Translations under genes and position numbers: made by a program
The notes under the pieces: generated by a model
Database searches by the model: none
What the model was told of the DNA's origin: nothing
What the model saw: the letters and a program-made list of their open reading frames with translations, nothing else
Part shown: positions 43,856 to 51,701 of the stretch, in pieces
Layout of the letters: each line of letters opens with the position of its first letter
Numbering within the stretch: position 1 is the first letter of the stretch
DNA from: Flavobacterium sp. N2820
Lineage (GTDB): Bacteria; Bacteroidota; Bacteroidia; Flavobacteriales; Flavobacteriaceae
Length of the DNA: 64,000 bases
Assembly: GCF_025947285.1 (NCBI RefSeq)
Contig: NZ_CP110008.1
Coordinates: 434,001 to 498,000 of the forward strand
Direction of reading: 5' to 3'

Positions 43856-44269
43856 ATGAATTTTTTTAAATACGTATTATTTTTTCTTTTTTTAACTTCA
43901 TATTCGAGTTTTGCTCAGCAGTTTCGTTTTAAAACGACTCAAATGACGGTTTTAGAAAAAGACAACAAAAACAATTGGGGAAAATGGTCAACTCCTGAAA
44001 AAACAGAAATGTTTGTTACTTTAGACTATGATAAAGATAAAATTGTAATTTACTCAAGAGAAATTCAGCACTATACAATTGTTGAGTATTTTGATAAAGA
44101 AGTTACAAAAACAGATGAAATCAATTCGTATTTATGTAAAAATCAATTGGGAACACCTGTGAAAATTTCGTTTATGACAAGAATCGATCAAGGAAATAAA
44201 CCACAATTGTATGTCTATTTTAAAGATTTTGTATTCTGTTATGATATTGTAGAGGAAGTAACAAAATAA
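43856..44269 (+). CDS. Secreted protein of unknown function
   Basis: A 137-residue protein with signal peptide MNFFKYVLFFLFLTSYSSFAQ and a compact beta-rich mature part (TTQMTVLEKDNKNNWGKWS, then IVIYSREIQHYTIVEYF). It lies 12 nt after the nitronate monooxygenase-like gene and ends at a hairpin. It has no recognised domain; the alternating pattern suggests a small beta-barrel. Confidence 0.75.
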   Translation: MNFFKYVLFFLFLTSYSSFAQQFRFKTTQMTVLEKDNKNNWGKWSTPEKTEMFVTLDYDKDKIVIYSREIQHYTIVEYFDKEVTKTDEINSYLCKNQLGTPVKISFMTRIDQGNKPQLYVYFKDFVFCYDIVEEVTK

Positions 44270-44292
44270 AAATTCAGTTATACCATAAGAAT

Positions 44293-44322
44293 GACTCTCA
44301 GTTGTATTCGCAATTCAGAGTC
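44293..44322 (+). terminator. Probable terminator
   Basis: GACTCT (44293-44298) pairs with AGAGTC (44317-44322), with weaker TTG/CAA pairing nearer the loop, followed by a T5 run. Confidence 0.6.
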
Positions 44323-44359
44323 TTTTTGTTTTCTTAACATAGTTATTCTATCAAAAATG

Positions 44360-44367
44360 TACTTTTG
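44360..44367 (+). promoter_or_regulatory. -7 promoter box for the alkaline phosphatase
   Basis: TACTTTTG, 18 nt before ATG 44386. Confidence 0.5.
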
Positions 44368-44385
44368 TATAAATTTATTCAAAAA

Positions 44386-45996
44386 ATGAAAAAAGCCTTA
44401 CTTATAATTGTGTCGTTAATTGCAACAGCAAACTTTGCACAAGATAAACCAAAATTAGTTGTTGGAATTGTTGTTGACCAAATGAAAATGGAATACTTAT
44501 ACCGTTTCTCAAACGACTTTTCAGAAAATGGTTTTAAACGATTAATGAATCAAGGCTACACGTTTCATAACACGCATTACAATTACATGCCAACATACAC
44601 GGCGCCAGGACACGCTTCAGTTTACACCGGAACTACGCCAGCGGTTCATGGAATTGTAGGTAACGAATGGTTCAATAAAGCTACTGGAAAAGAAATGTAT
44701 TGTACCGATGACGAAACGGTTTCAACTATTGGAGACGATTCGGATAAAGAAGGAAAAATGTCACCAAGAAACTTGCAAAGTTCTACTATTACTGACGAAT
44801 TAAAGCTTTCAACCAATTTCAAAGGAAAAGTGATTGGAATGAGTATTAAAGATAGAGGTGCAATTCTTCCTGCAGGACATTTTGCCGATTGGGCATTTTG
44901 GTACAGCAAAACCGGAGCTTTTATATCAAGTACCTATTACGGAGAAAAACTTCCAGATTGGGCAACGCAATTTAATGCTGAGAAAAATTATTTGAAATAC
45001 GTAAACAAAGGTTGGGATTTGCTAAAACCAAAAGAAGCCTACAATGAAAGTTTAACCGATAATAATCCTTACGAAGGAAAATTGTATAAAAAAGCACCGT
45101 TTATGCCTTACAATTTGCAAGACATGTATGATGCAAATGACGCTGGAGTACTGCGTTCAACACCTTTCGGAAATAATTTATTAGCCGATTTTGCTAAAAA
45201 AGCCATTGAAAGTGAGAATTTAGGAAAAGACAATATCACCGATTTCTTAGCCGTAAGTTTCTCTTCCACAGATTACATTGGACACGTTTTAGGACCACGT
45301 TCAATTGAATTGCAAGATACGTATTTACGTTTGGACGAAACTATTGCTGATTTCTTAGCTTACTTAGATAAAACCGTTGGAAAAGGAAATTACTTGGTTT
45401 TCTTAACGGCAGATCATGCTGGAGCTGAAAATGTAACGTATTTAAAAGACAACAAGTACAAAGTGGATAACATCAATTATAAAAACATTCAAAAAGAGTT
45501 AAAGGAATTTTCTGAAACTACTTTTGGAGAAAATCTAGTATTAGATTACTCAAATTATAATGTGTTTATCGATAAAAATAAAGTCAAATCAAAAGGCTTA
45601 AACTTACAAGACGTAAAACAAAATTTTAAAGATTATTTGCAAAAACAAGACTACATCAAGCGTGTTTACACCGAAGAAGAAGTTGCCAATGCTAACGTAA
45701 GTGATTATTATTTAAACTTCGTTTCCAAAGGGTATGACCCAACACAAAACGGAGAATTAGTATTGATTTTCAAACCAGGTTATGTTGAATATTCTTCAAC
45801 CGGAACAACCCACGGTTCGCCTTATTCTTATGATACCCATGTTCCATTAATTTTCTTTGGTTGGAACATTCAAAAAGGAGCAACCCATGATAGAAAAGAA
45901 ATCACACAAATAGCACCAACTATCACTCAAATGCTAAAAATCACTATGCCAAATAGTTCAGATGGTAAGGTTTTGTTGGAAGTTTTGGATAAATAA
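44386..45996 (+). CDS. PafA-type alkaline phosphatase
   Basis: A 536-residue exported phosphatase (signal peptide ending NFAQ). It belongs to the alkaline phosphatase superfamily with a threonine nucleophile: T72 in YTAPGHASVYTG, like T79 of Elizabethkingia PafA. Metal ligands are in VVGIVVDQM (Asp), the SSTDYIGHVLG motif (Asp, His) and LTADHAG (Asp, His), plus HGSPYSYDTHVPL. Such enzymes release phosphate from organic monoesters in the periplasm or outside, even when phosphate is plentiful. A TTG at 44365 is in frame, but ATG 44386 is preferred because it follows the -7 box. Confidence 0.93.
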   Translation: MKKALLIIVSLIATANFAQDKPKLVVGIVVDQMKMEYLYRFSNDFSENGFKRLMNQGYTFHNTHYNYMPTYTAPGHASVYTGTTPAVHGIVGNEWFNKATGKEMYCTDDETVSTIGDDSDKEGKMSPRNLQSSTITDELKLSTNFKGKVIGMSIKDRGAILPAGHFADWAFWYSKTGAFISSTYYGEKLPDWATQFNAEKNYLKYVNKGWDLLKPKEAYNESLTDNNPYEGKLYKKAPFMPYNLQDMYDANDAGVLRSTPFGNNLLADFAKKAIESENLGKDNITDFLAVSFSSTDYIGHVLGPRSIELQDTYLRLDETIADFLAYLDKTVGKGNYLVFLTADHAGAENVTYLKDNKYKVDNINYKNIQKELKEFSETTFGENLVLDYSNYNVFIDKNKVKSKGLNLQDVKQNFKDYLQKQDYIKRVYTEEEVANANVSDYYLNFVSKGYDPTQNGELVLIFKPGYVEYSSTGTTHGSPYSYDTHVPLIFFGWNIQKGATHDRKEITQIAPTITQMLKITMPNSSDGKVLLEVLDK

Positions 45997-46015
45997 ATTT
46001 GATTACAGTGAGAAA

Positions 46016-46399
46016 ATGAGATTTATTTTTTTGTTTATATTTTTTTGGAGTTGCAATACTAAAAAAAGTATTCCTAGTGAACCATTTTTTAGTGAAACTT
46101 ATTGTCAAGGAGAGATTAATAGAGCAAAGGAAGATTATAAAAATGGAAAAAAAATATACATAATTATAGGATTAGTAGTAGCAGATGAATTTCAGATGTT
46201 TTACAAAGATTATATGTTGAATAAATATAATATTAGTGTTGAAGCAAACTGTAATCCAAATTTTAAGGAAGAATGTTATGCAAGTACTATGGAAAATGAA
46301 ATTGAAAATGAGTTTGGTGAAAAATTTATAAGTAGAACATTAGTTGAAGCTAAAAAAAAATATAGAAAAATAAAAAAAAAGCATCAAACTAAAATTTGA
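46016..46399 (+). CDS. Small lipoprotein of unknown function
   Basis: A 127-residue predicted lipoprotein from ATG 46016 (MRFIFLFIFFWSC; lipobox FWSC, Cys13). An ATG further upstream (45962) lies in the phosphatase gene and is less likely. The mature part has three more Cys (TYCQG, EANCNPN, EECYAS), and a strongly basic C-terminus (KKKYRKIKKKHQTKI). The last codons are the left arm of the terminator hairpin. It starts 19 nt after the phosphatase stop. No family recognised. Confidence 0.75.
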   Translation: MRFIFLFIFFWSCNTKKSIPSEPFFSETYCQGEINRAKEDYKNGKKIYIIIGLVVADEFQMFYKDYMLNKYNISVEANCNPNFKEECYASTMENEIENEFGEKFISRTLVEAKKKYRKIKKKHQTKI

Positions 46400-46402
46400 T
46401 GC
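46381..46402 (+). terminator. Terminator overlapping the end of a coding sequence
   Basis: GCATCAAA (46381-46388) pairs with TTTGATGC (46395-46402) around CTAAAA, followed by a T6 run. The stop codon TGA (46397-46399) lies in the right arm. Confidence 0.88.
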
Positions 46403-46441
46403 TTTTTTATCTACGTAAAGTTGTGAAATCGGTGACAAAAC

Positions 46442-47647
46442 TTACACTTCAATCATCACTTGATTTTTCAAAATATCATCAAACGTCTCGCGTTCTCTGA
46501 TTAAATGTCCTTTTCCGTCTTTCCATAACACTTCTGCAGGTTTTAGTCGTGAGTTGTAGTTAGAAGCCATTGAAAAGCAATAGGCACCGGCATTTTTAAA
46601 ACATAAAACATCATTCTCATGAATTTCAGTTAGTCTGATGTTACTGGCAAAAGTATCTGTTTCGCAAATGTAACCTACAACCGAGTAGTAACGCTCTTTT
46701 CCTTTTGGATTAGAAATATTTTCAATATGATGCTGTGCTCCATATAACATCGGACGAATTAAATGATTGAATCCCGAATCAATTCCAGCAAAAACAGTTG
46801 ACGTAGTTTGTTTTACCACATTTACTTTTGCTAAGAAATAACCCGCTTCGCTTACCAAGAATTTTCCTGGTTCAAAAGCTAAAGTTAATGGACGACCATA
46901 TTCTTTTTCGAAAGCTAAAAAGCGCTTTGTTAATTTCCTTCCAAATTCTTCTACATTTGTTTCAATATCACCTTTTTTGTAAGGCACTTTAAAACCGCTT
47001 CCAAAATCGATAAAATCTAATTTAGGAAAATGTTTTGCCGTTTGAAATAAGATTTCCGCAGCATATAAAAACACCTCTACGTCTAAAATATCAGAACCCG
47101 TATGCATGTGAATGCCGTTGATGTGCATTTTGGTGTTTTCAATAATTCTCAAAATATGTGGCAATTGATGAATCGAAATTCCAAATTTACTATCAATATG
47201 ACCTACTGAAATATTTGCATTTCCACCTGCCATTACATGCGGATTAATTCGAATACAAACAGGAATTGTTGGGTGTTTTGTGCCAAATTGTTCTAAAATT
47301 GATAAATTATCGATGTTAATTTGTACACCTAAAGCCGCTACAGTTTCAATTTCTTCCATTGAAACACCGTTTGGTGTATAAATAATTTGGTTTGGTTCAA
47401 AACCTGCATGTAATCCCAATTGTACTTCTTGAATAGATACTGTATCTAAAGCCGAACCCAAACTTTTCAAGTATTTTAAAACCGAAATGTTTGACAATGC
47501 CTTAACAGCATAATGCACCTTAAAACGTTCAACTTTACTAAAAGCGCTTGTCAAACGTTGATATTGTGAGGCAATTTTTTCTGCATCATAAACATAAAGT
47601 GGACTTCCAAATTCTGTTGCTAATTGTTGTAATACTTCTGGTTTCAT
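46442..47647 (-). CDS. lysA: Diaminopimelate decarboxylase
   Basis: Last step of lysine synthesis, decarboxylation of meso-diaminopimelate; PLP enzyme. The PLP lysine is K49 in VHYAVKALSN. Further landmarks are HMHTGSDI, FIDFGSGFKVPY (phosphate-binding glycines), EPGKFLVSEAG and the CETDTFASN cysteine loop of the second subunit's active site, and GAYCFSMASNYNSR. The 401-residue length is normal. dapA of the same pathway is at 61679. A canonical promoter lies at 47665-47694. Confidence 0.96.
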   Translation of the reverse strand: MKPEVLQQLATEFGSPLYVYDAEKIASQYQRLTSAFSKVERFKVHYAVKALSNISVLKYLKSLGSALDTVSIQEVQLGLHAGFEPNQIIYTPNGVSMEEIETVAALGVQINIDNLSILEQFGTKHPTIPVCIRINPHVMAGGNANISVGHIDSKFGISIHQLPHILRIIENTKMHINGIHMHTGSDILDVEVFLYAAEILFQTAKHFPKLDFIDFGSGFKVPYKKGDIETNVEEFGRKLTKRFLAFEKEYGRPLTLAFEPGKFLVSEAGYFLAKVNVVKQTTSTVFAGIDSGFNHLIRPMLYGAQHHIENISNPKGKERYYSVVGYICETDTFASNIRLTEIHENDVLCFKNAGAYCFSMASNYNSRLKPAEVLWKDGKGHLIRERETFDDILKNQVMIEV

Positions 47648-47664
47648 TATTTTTTTATTTGCTG

Positions 47665-47694
47665 CAAAAGTAATTCAATATTTATTTCTTACAA
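47665..47694 (-). promoter_or_regulatory. Complete promoter of lysA
   Basis: On the minus strand: TTG (47694-47692), 19-nt spacer, TACTTTTG (47672-47665), 17 nt before the lysA ATG. Confidence 0.7.
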
Positions 47695-47839
47695 TTTTTA
47701 CAACATTAAATAACAAAATATAACAAAATGTTTAATTTGTAACATTGTATGGTTTTATTCTCATCTATTTTTTGTAATATATGTATACCAAATTCCCAAA
47801 TTAAACCGAAAAAAGTTAGTCAGTTAAAAATTACTTTGT

Positions 47840-47847
47840 TATTTTTG
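47840..47847 (+). promoter_or_regulatory. -7 promoter box for sucC
   Basis: TATTTTTG, 36 nt before ATG 47884, within the 236-bp region shared with lysA. The rest of that region is AT-rich with repeated AACAAAAT words and no open frame I would support. Confidence 0.55.
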
Positions 47848-47883
47848 TGGCACTTTTTAAAACAAGATAAACGCATAATAATT

Positions 47884-49077
47884 ATGAACATACACGAATA
47901 TCAAGGTAAAGAAATCTTAGCAAGTTATGGTGTACGCATACAACGTGGAATTGTAGCTAACAATCCAGTTGAAGCGGTTGCTGCTGCTAAACAATTAACT
48001 GCTGAAACAGGTACAAGTTGGTACGTAGTAAAGGCACAAATTCACGCAGGTGGTAGAGGAAAAGGTGGAGGAGTTAAGTTAGCTAAAAACTTAGACCAAG
48101 TTACTGAAATTTCTGAGCAAATCATCGGAATGCAGTTGATTACACCACAAACGCCACCAGAAGGAAAAACAGTACATAAAGTTTTAATTGCTGAAGACGT
48201 TTATTATCCTGGAGAAAGTGAAACATCAGAATTTTATGTTTCTGTTTTATTAAATAGAGCTACTGGTCGCAATATGATTATGTATTCTACTGAAGGTGGA
48301 ATGGATATCGAAGAAGTGGCTGAACATACTCCACACTTAATTTTTACAGAAGAAATTGATCCTGCTGTAGGTTTACAAGGATTTCAAGCAAGAAGAATTG
48401 CTTTTAATTTAGGTCTTTCTGGAAATGCTTTCAAAGAAATGGTTAAATTTATTGATGCACTATACAATGCTTACATTGGTTCAGATGCTTCAATGTTTGA
48501 AATTAACCCAGTTCTTAAAACTTCAGATAACAAAATATTAGCAGTTGATGCTAAAGTAAATATCGACGATAACGCATTATACAGACAAACAAAATATGCT
48601 GAAATGCGCGACGTTAGAGAAGAAAATCCAATCGAAGTTGAAGCTAAAGAAGTAGGATTAAACTACGTAGATTTAGATGGAACTGTAGGTTGTATGGTAA
48701 ACGGTGCTGGTTTAGCAATGGCTACTATGGATTTAATTAAATATGCAGGTTTTGAACCAGCTAACTTCTTAGACGTAGGTGGAACTGCTGACGCAAAACG
48801 TGTTGAAACAGCTTTCCGTATCATCTTAAAAGATCCTAACGTAAAAGCTATTTTGATTAATATTTTTGGAGGTATCGTTCGTTGTGACCGTGTGGCACAA
48901 GGTGTTGTTGATGCATACAAAAATATGGGTGACGCTATTAAAGTGCCAATCATCGTTCGTTTACAAGGAACAAATGCAGAAATTGCTAAAGAATTAATCG
49001 ATAATTCAGGTATGCCAATTTTATCTGCAGTTCAATTCCAAGAAGCAGCTGATCAAGTAAAAGCAGCTTTGTCTTAA
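47884..49077 (+). CDS. sucC: Succinate-CoA ligase beta subunit (ADP/GDP-forming)
   Basis: TCA cycle enzyme making succinate and ATP or GTP from succinyl-CoA; it works with SucD, which is not next to it here. The protein opens with MNIHEYQGKEILASYGVRI, the family start, and has the ATP-grasp KAQIHAGGRGKGGGVKL, FEINPVL, and the C-terminal phosphohistidine-loop domain GGTADAKRVETAF and NIFGGIVRCD. The 397-residue length is normal. The frame is open upstream, but ATG 47884 matches the conserved start. A terminator at 49103-49129 follows, so sucC is a single-gene unit. Confidence 0.96.
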   Translation: MNIHEYQGKEILASYGVRIQRGIVANNPVEAVAAAKQLTAETGTSWYVVKAQIHAGGRGKGGGVKLAKNLDQVTEISEQIIGMQLITPQTPPEGKTVHKVLIAEDVYYPGESETSEFYVSVLLNRATGRNMIMYSTEGGMDIEEVAEHTPHLIFTEEIDPAVGLQGFQARRIAFNLGLSGNAFKEMVKFIDALYNAYIGSDASMFEINPVLKTSDNKILAVDAKVNIDDNALYRQTKYAEMRDVREENPIEVEAKEVGLNYVDLDGTVGCMVNGAGLAMATMDLIKYAGFEPANFLDVGGTADAKRVETAFRIILKDPNVKAILINIFGGIVRCDRVAQGVVDAYKNMGDAIKVPIIVRLQGTNAEIAKELIDNSGMPILSAVQFQEAADQVKAALS

Positions 49078-49102
49078 TCGAATTTAAAATTCAATCATAA
49101 CG

Positions 49103-49129
49103 AAACTCTCAGATTTTATCTGGGAGTTT
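49103..49129 (+). terminator. Rho-independent terminator of sucC
   Basis: AAACTCTCAGA (49103-49113) pairs with TCTGGGAGTTT (49119-49129), with one G-U pair, followed by a T-run. Confidence 0.88.
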
Positions 49130-49193
49130 TTTGTTTTTACGACTCTAAATTTTTAAAACAACAAAGGATTTCTTACATTAGCAATTCAATTAA

Positions 49194-50057
49194 ATGATCA
49201 TGATTTCAGAAGTGCAATTTCAAAAAGAATTAGATTTGATTATTACGAATGCCATTCGTGAAGATGTTGGAGATGGCGACCATAGTTCGTTGGCCTGTAT
49301 TCCTGCTTCAGCACAAGGAAAAGCAAAGTTATTAGTTAAAGATGAGGGAATTATTGCTGGAGTAGAATTTGCCAAAATGATTTTCAACTATGTGGATAAA
49401 GAAATGAAAGTGGAAACTTTTATTAACGATGGTGAAAGAGTAAAATATGGCGACATTGTTTTTCATGTTTCGGGTAGCTCACAATCCATTTTGAAAGCAG
49501 AACGTTTGGTGTTGAATTCGATGCAACGAATGAGCGCCATCGCAACTAAAACCAAAATGTTTGTTGATTTATTAGAAGGAACGCAAACCAAAATATTAGA
49601 TACGCGGAAAACCACTCCAGGAATTCGTGCCATCGAAAAATGGGCAGTAAAAATTGGTGGTGGTGAAAATCACCGTTTTGCTTTGTATGACATGATAATG
49701 TTGAAAGACAATCACAACGATTTTGCCGGAGGAATTCCGCAAGCAATTGCAAAAACAAAACAATATTTGATAGATAATAATAAAGATTTGAAAATCATTG
49801 TTGAAGCAAGGAATTTAAACGAAGTACAACAAATATTGAGTAGTGGAGGTGTTTACCGAATTCTATTGGATAATTTCGATTATGAAACGACTAAGAAAGC
49901 AGTTCAAATGATTGGAACACAATGTTTAACAGAATCATCAGGAAATATCAATGAAAAAACCATTCGCTATTATGCTGAATGTGGTGTAAATTATATTTCT
50001 TCAGGAGCATTAACACATTCGGTTTATAACATGGATTTAAGTTTAAAAGCACTATAA
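49194..50057 (+). CDS. nadC: Nicotinate-nucleotide pyrophosphorylase (quinolinate phosphoribosyltransferase)
   Basis: Converts quinolinate and PRPP to nicotinate mononucleotide in NAD synthesis. Landmarks are REDVGDGDHSSLACIP at the N-terminus, LDTRKTTPGIRAIEKWAVKIGGGENHRF (quinolinate-binding Arg/Lys), MLKDNH and VEARNLNE, and the C-terminal SSGALTHSV. The 287-residue length is normal. Start is ATG 49194 or ATG 49200. The YihY gene follows by 3 nt, so the two share a transcript. Confidence 0.95.
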   Translation: MIMISEVQFQKELDLIITNAIREDVGDGDHSSLACIPASAQGKAKLLVKDEGIIAGVEFAKMIFNYVDKEMKVETFINDGERVKYGDIVFHVSGSSQSILKAERLVLNSMQRMSAIATKTKMFVDLLEGTQTKILDTRKTTPGIRAIEKWAVKIGGGENHRFALYDMIMLKDNHNDFAGGIPQAIAKTKQYLIDNNKDLKIIVEARNLNEVQQILSSGGVYRILLDNFDYETTKKAVQMIGTQCLTESSGNINEKTIRYYAECGVNYISSGALTHSVYNMDLSLKAL

Positions 50058-50060
50058 TTA

Positions 50061-50984
50061 ATGTCGGAAGAAATAGAAAATAAACTCAATAAAATTCCAG
50101 TTATCAAACAATTGGTAGTGTTTACTAAAGCAATAAAATTAAAAACTTTAGAAGGCTTATCGCTGTATGATATTTTGGAAATGTATGTTTTAGGAATCTT
50201 TAAAGGTGCTTTTTCATACAGAGCAAGTGCTATCGCATTTAGTTTTTTTATGGCATTATTTCCATTTGCCTTATTTATTTTGAATTTAATTCCTTTCATT
50301 CCATTAGAAAATTTTCAAGCCGATTTTTTAGAGTTTGTCGAAAATGGTGTTCCGCCAAATACGTATGATGCCATCGAAATGATTCTAAAAGATATTATGG
50401 GAACCAGTCACCAAGGATTGCTATCATCAGGGTTTATTTTGTCGATTTTATTGATGACGAACGGAATAAATGCTATTTTGGGCGGATTTGAAATGTCTGA
50501 ACATATTACAATAACACGAGGTTTTTTTAGACAGTATTTTATTTCACTAGCGATTTCATTGATATTGTCTTTGATTTTAATTGTCACAGTGGCTGCTATT
50601 GTAATTGCAGAGGTAATGATTCAGAAAATCAATATACATGGTTATGTAGCAGATGTTTCAGTTATTGAATGGAGCCGATATGGATTTATTATTTTGATGA
50701 TTTTAGTTACTACATCTGTACTCTATAAATTTGGTGCAAAAGAAACTTCAAAAATTTCTTTTATCAGTTATGGAGCCGTTTTTACGACAATTTTAATTAT
50801 TCTATCTTCCTATATATTTGGGGTTTATGTAGAAAAATTTGCGCGCTATAATGAACTCTATGGCTCAATTGGTACGCTTCTTGTATTAATGTTTTACATC
50901 TGGATCAATTGCATGGTTTTACTTTTGGGTTTCGAACTAAATGCAACTATTTCAAAATTGAAAAGAAAAAATTTATATATTTAA
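50061..50984 (+). CDS. YihY/BrkB family inner-membrane protein
   Basis: A 307-residue polytopic protein with about six membrane helices. The YihY family pattern is visible: GAFSYRASAIAFSFFMALFP, then a long helix pair, LTNGIN-like LMTNGINAILGGFEM, and the C-terminal YGSIGTLLVLMFYIWINCMV. The family was once called ribonuclease BN, now regarded as a membrane protein of unclear role, perhaps transport. It begins 3 nt after nadC. Confidence 0.92.
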   Translation: MSEEIENKLNKIPVIKQLVVFTKAIKLKTLEGLSLYDILEMYVLGIFKGAFSYRASAIAFSFFMALFPFALFILNLIPFIPLENFQADFLEFVENGVPPNTYDAIEMILKDIMGTSHQGLLSSGFILSILLMTNGINAILGGFEMSEHITITRGFFRQYFISLAISLILSLILIVTVAAIVIAEVMIQKINIHGYVADVSVIEWSRYGFIILMILVTTSVLYKFGAKETSKISFISYGAVFTTILIILSSYIFGVYVEKFARYNELYGSIGTLLVLMFYIWINCMVLLLGFELNATISKLKRKNLYI

Positions 50985-51005
50985 CAAAAATTAAAACAAA
51001 TTATT

Positions 51006-51569
51006 ATGAAATCAAAGATTATTACCCTGTTAATGGTTATTGCAACAACATTAACTGTAAATGCACAACAAACGGTTTCTGGTGTTAAAGTTGATGCTAA
51101 ATTGTCTTTAGAAGGACAAAGTTTAGTTTTAAACGGAGCTGGAACTAGAGAAAAAATGTGGATAGATTTGTATGTAGGTTCTTTATATTTACCAAAAAAG
51201 AGTTCGAATGCAAAAGAAATCATGGATAGTAAAGAAGCTGGAGCGATAAAATTAAATATCATTTCAGGAATGATTACTTCTGATAAAATGATTTCTGCTA
51301 TAAACGAAGGTTTTGAAAACTCAACGGGTAAAAAAACAGCACCTTTAAAAGCAAAAATTGATAAATTCAAAGGTTTCTTTAAAGAAGAAATTAAAAAAGG
51401 TGACGTATTTATTATTATGAACGTTCCAAACGAAGGTGTAGTAGTATTTAAAAACGGGGTTAAAAAAGGAACTATTGAAGGGCATGACTTCAAAAAAGCT
51501 TTATTCGGAATTTGGTTGTGTGATAAACCAGCTGATGCTGATCTAAAAGACGGAATGTTAGGTAAATAA
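51006..51569 (+). CDS. Exported chalcone-isomerase-like protein
   Basis: A 187-residue protein with signal peptide (MKSKIITLLMVIATTLTVNAQ) and a chalcone isomerase-like fold: VKVDAKLSLEGQSLVLNGAG, IDLYVGSLYLPKKSSNAKEI (a family hallmark), IKLNIISGMITSDKM, then a helix and FKKALFGIWLCDKPAD near the end. Bacterial members bind small amphipathic molecules in the periplasm; catalytic residues of plant chalcone isomerase are not expected. The gene follows yihY by 21 nt and ends at a terminator. Confidence 0.88.
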   Translation: MKSKIITLLMVIATTLTVNAQQTVSGVKVDAKLSLEGQSLVLNGAGTREKMWIDLYVGSLYLPKKSSNAKEIMDSKEAGAIKLNIISGMITSDKMISAINEGFENSTGKKTAPLKAKIDKFKGFFKEEIKKGDVFIIMNVPNEGVVVFKNGVKKGTIEGHDFKKALFGIWLCDKPADADLKDGMLGK

Positions 51570-51592
51570 TTTTATTCCTAAAAATACACACA

Positions 51593-51618
51593 AAAGCGTT
51601 CTCTATTGAGGGCGCTTT
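51593..51618 (+). terminator. Rho-independent terminator
   Basis: AAAGCGTTCTC (51593-51603) pairs with GAGGGCGCTTT (51608-51618), with two G-U pairs, then a T-run. Confidence 0.8.
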
Positions 51619-51689
51619 TTTTATGAATAAGATCACCCATCATTATATATCTTTTTTCTATTTTCTTTTCTCTATTCTCTTTTTCAAAC

Positions 51690-51697
51690 TATATTTG
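51690..51697 (+). promoter_or_regulatory. -7 promoter box of priA (leaderless type)
   Basis: TATATTTG ends exactly 4 nt before ATG 51702, the fourth case of this spacing in the window. Confidence 0.65.
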
Positions 51698-51701
51698 TTG
51701 T

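Noticed and set aside
47749..47883. N-terminal extension of sucC from 47749
   Set aside because: SucC proteins begin with the MNIHEYQ-type sequence; the extension is hydrophobic, unrelated, and crosses the -7 box at 47840.
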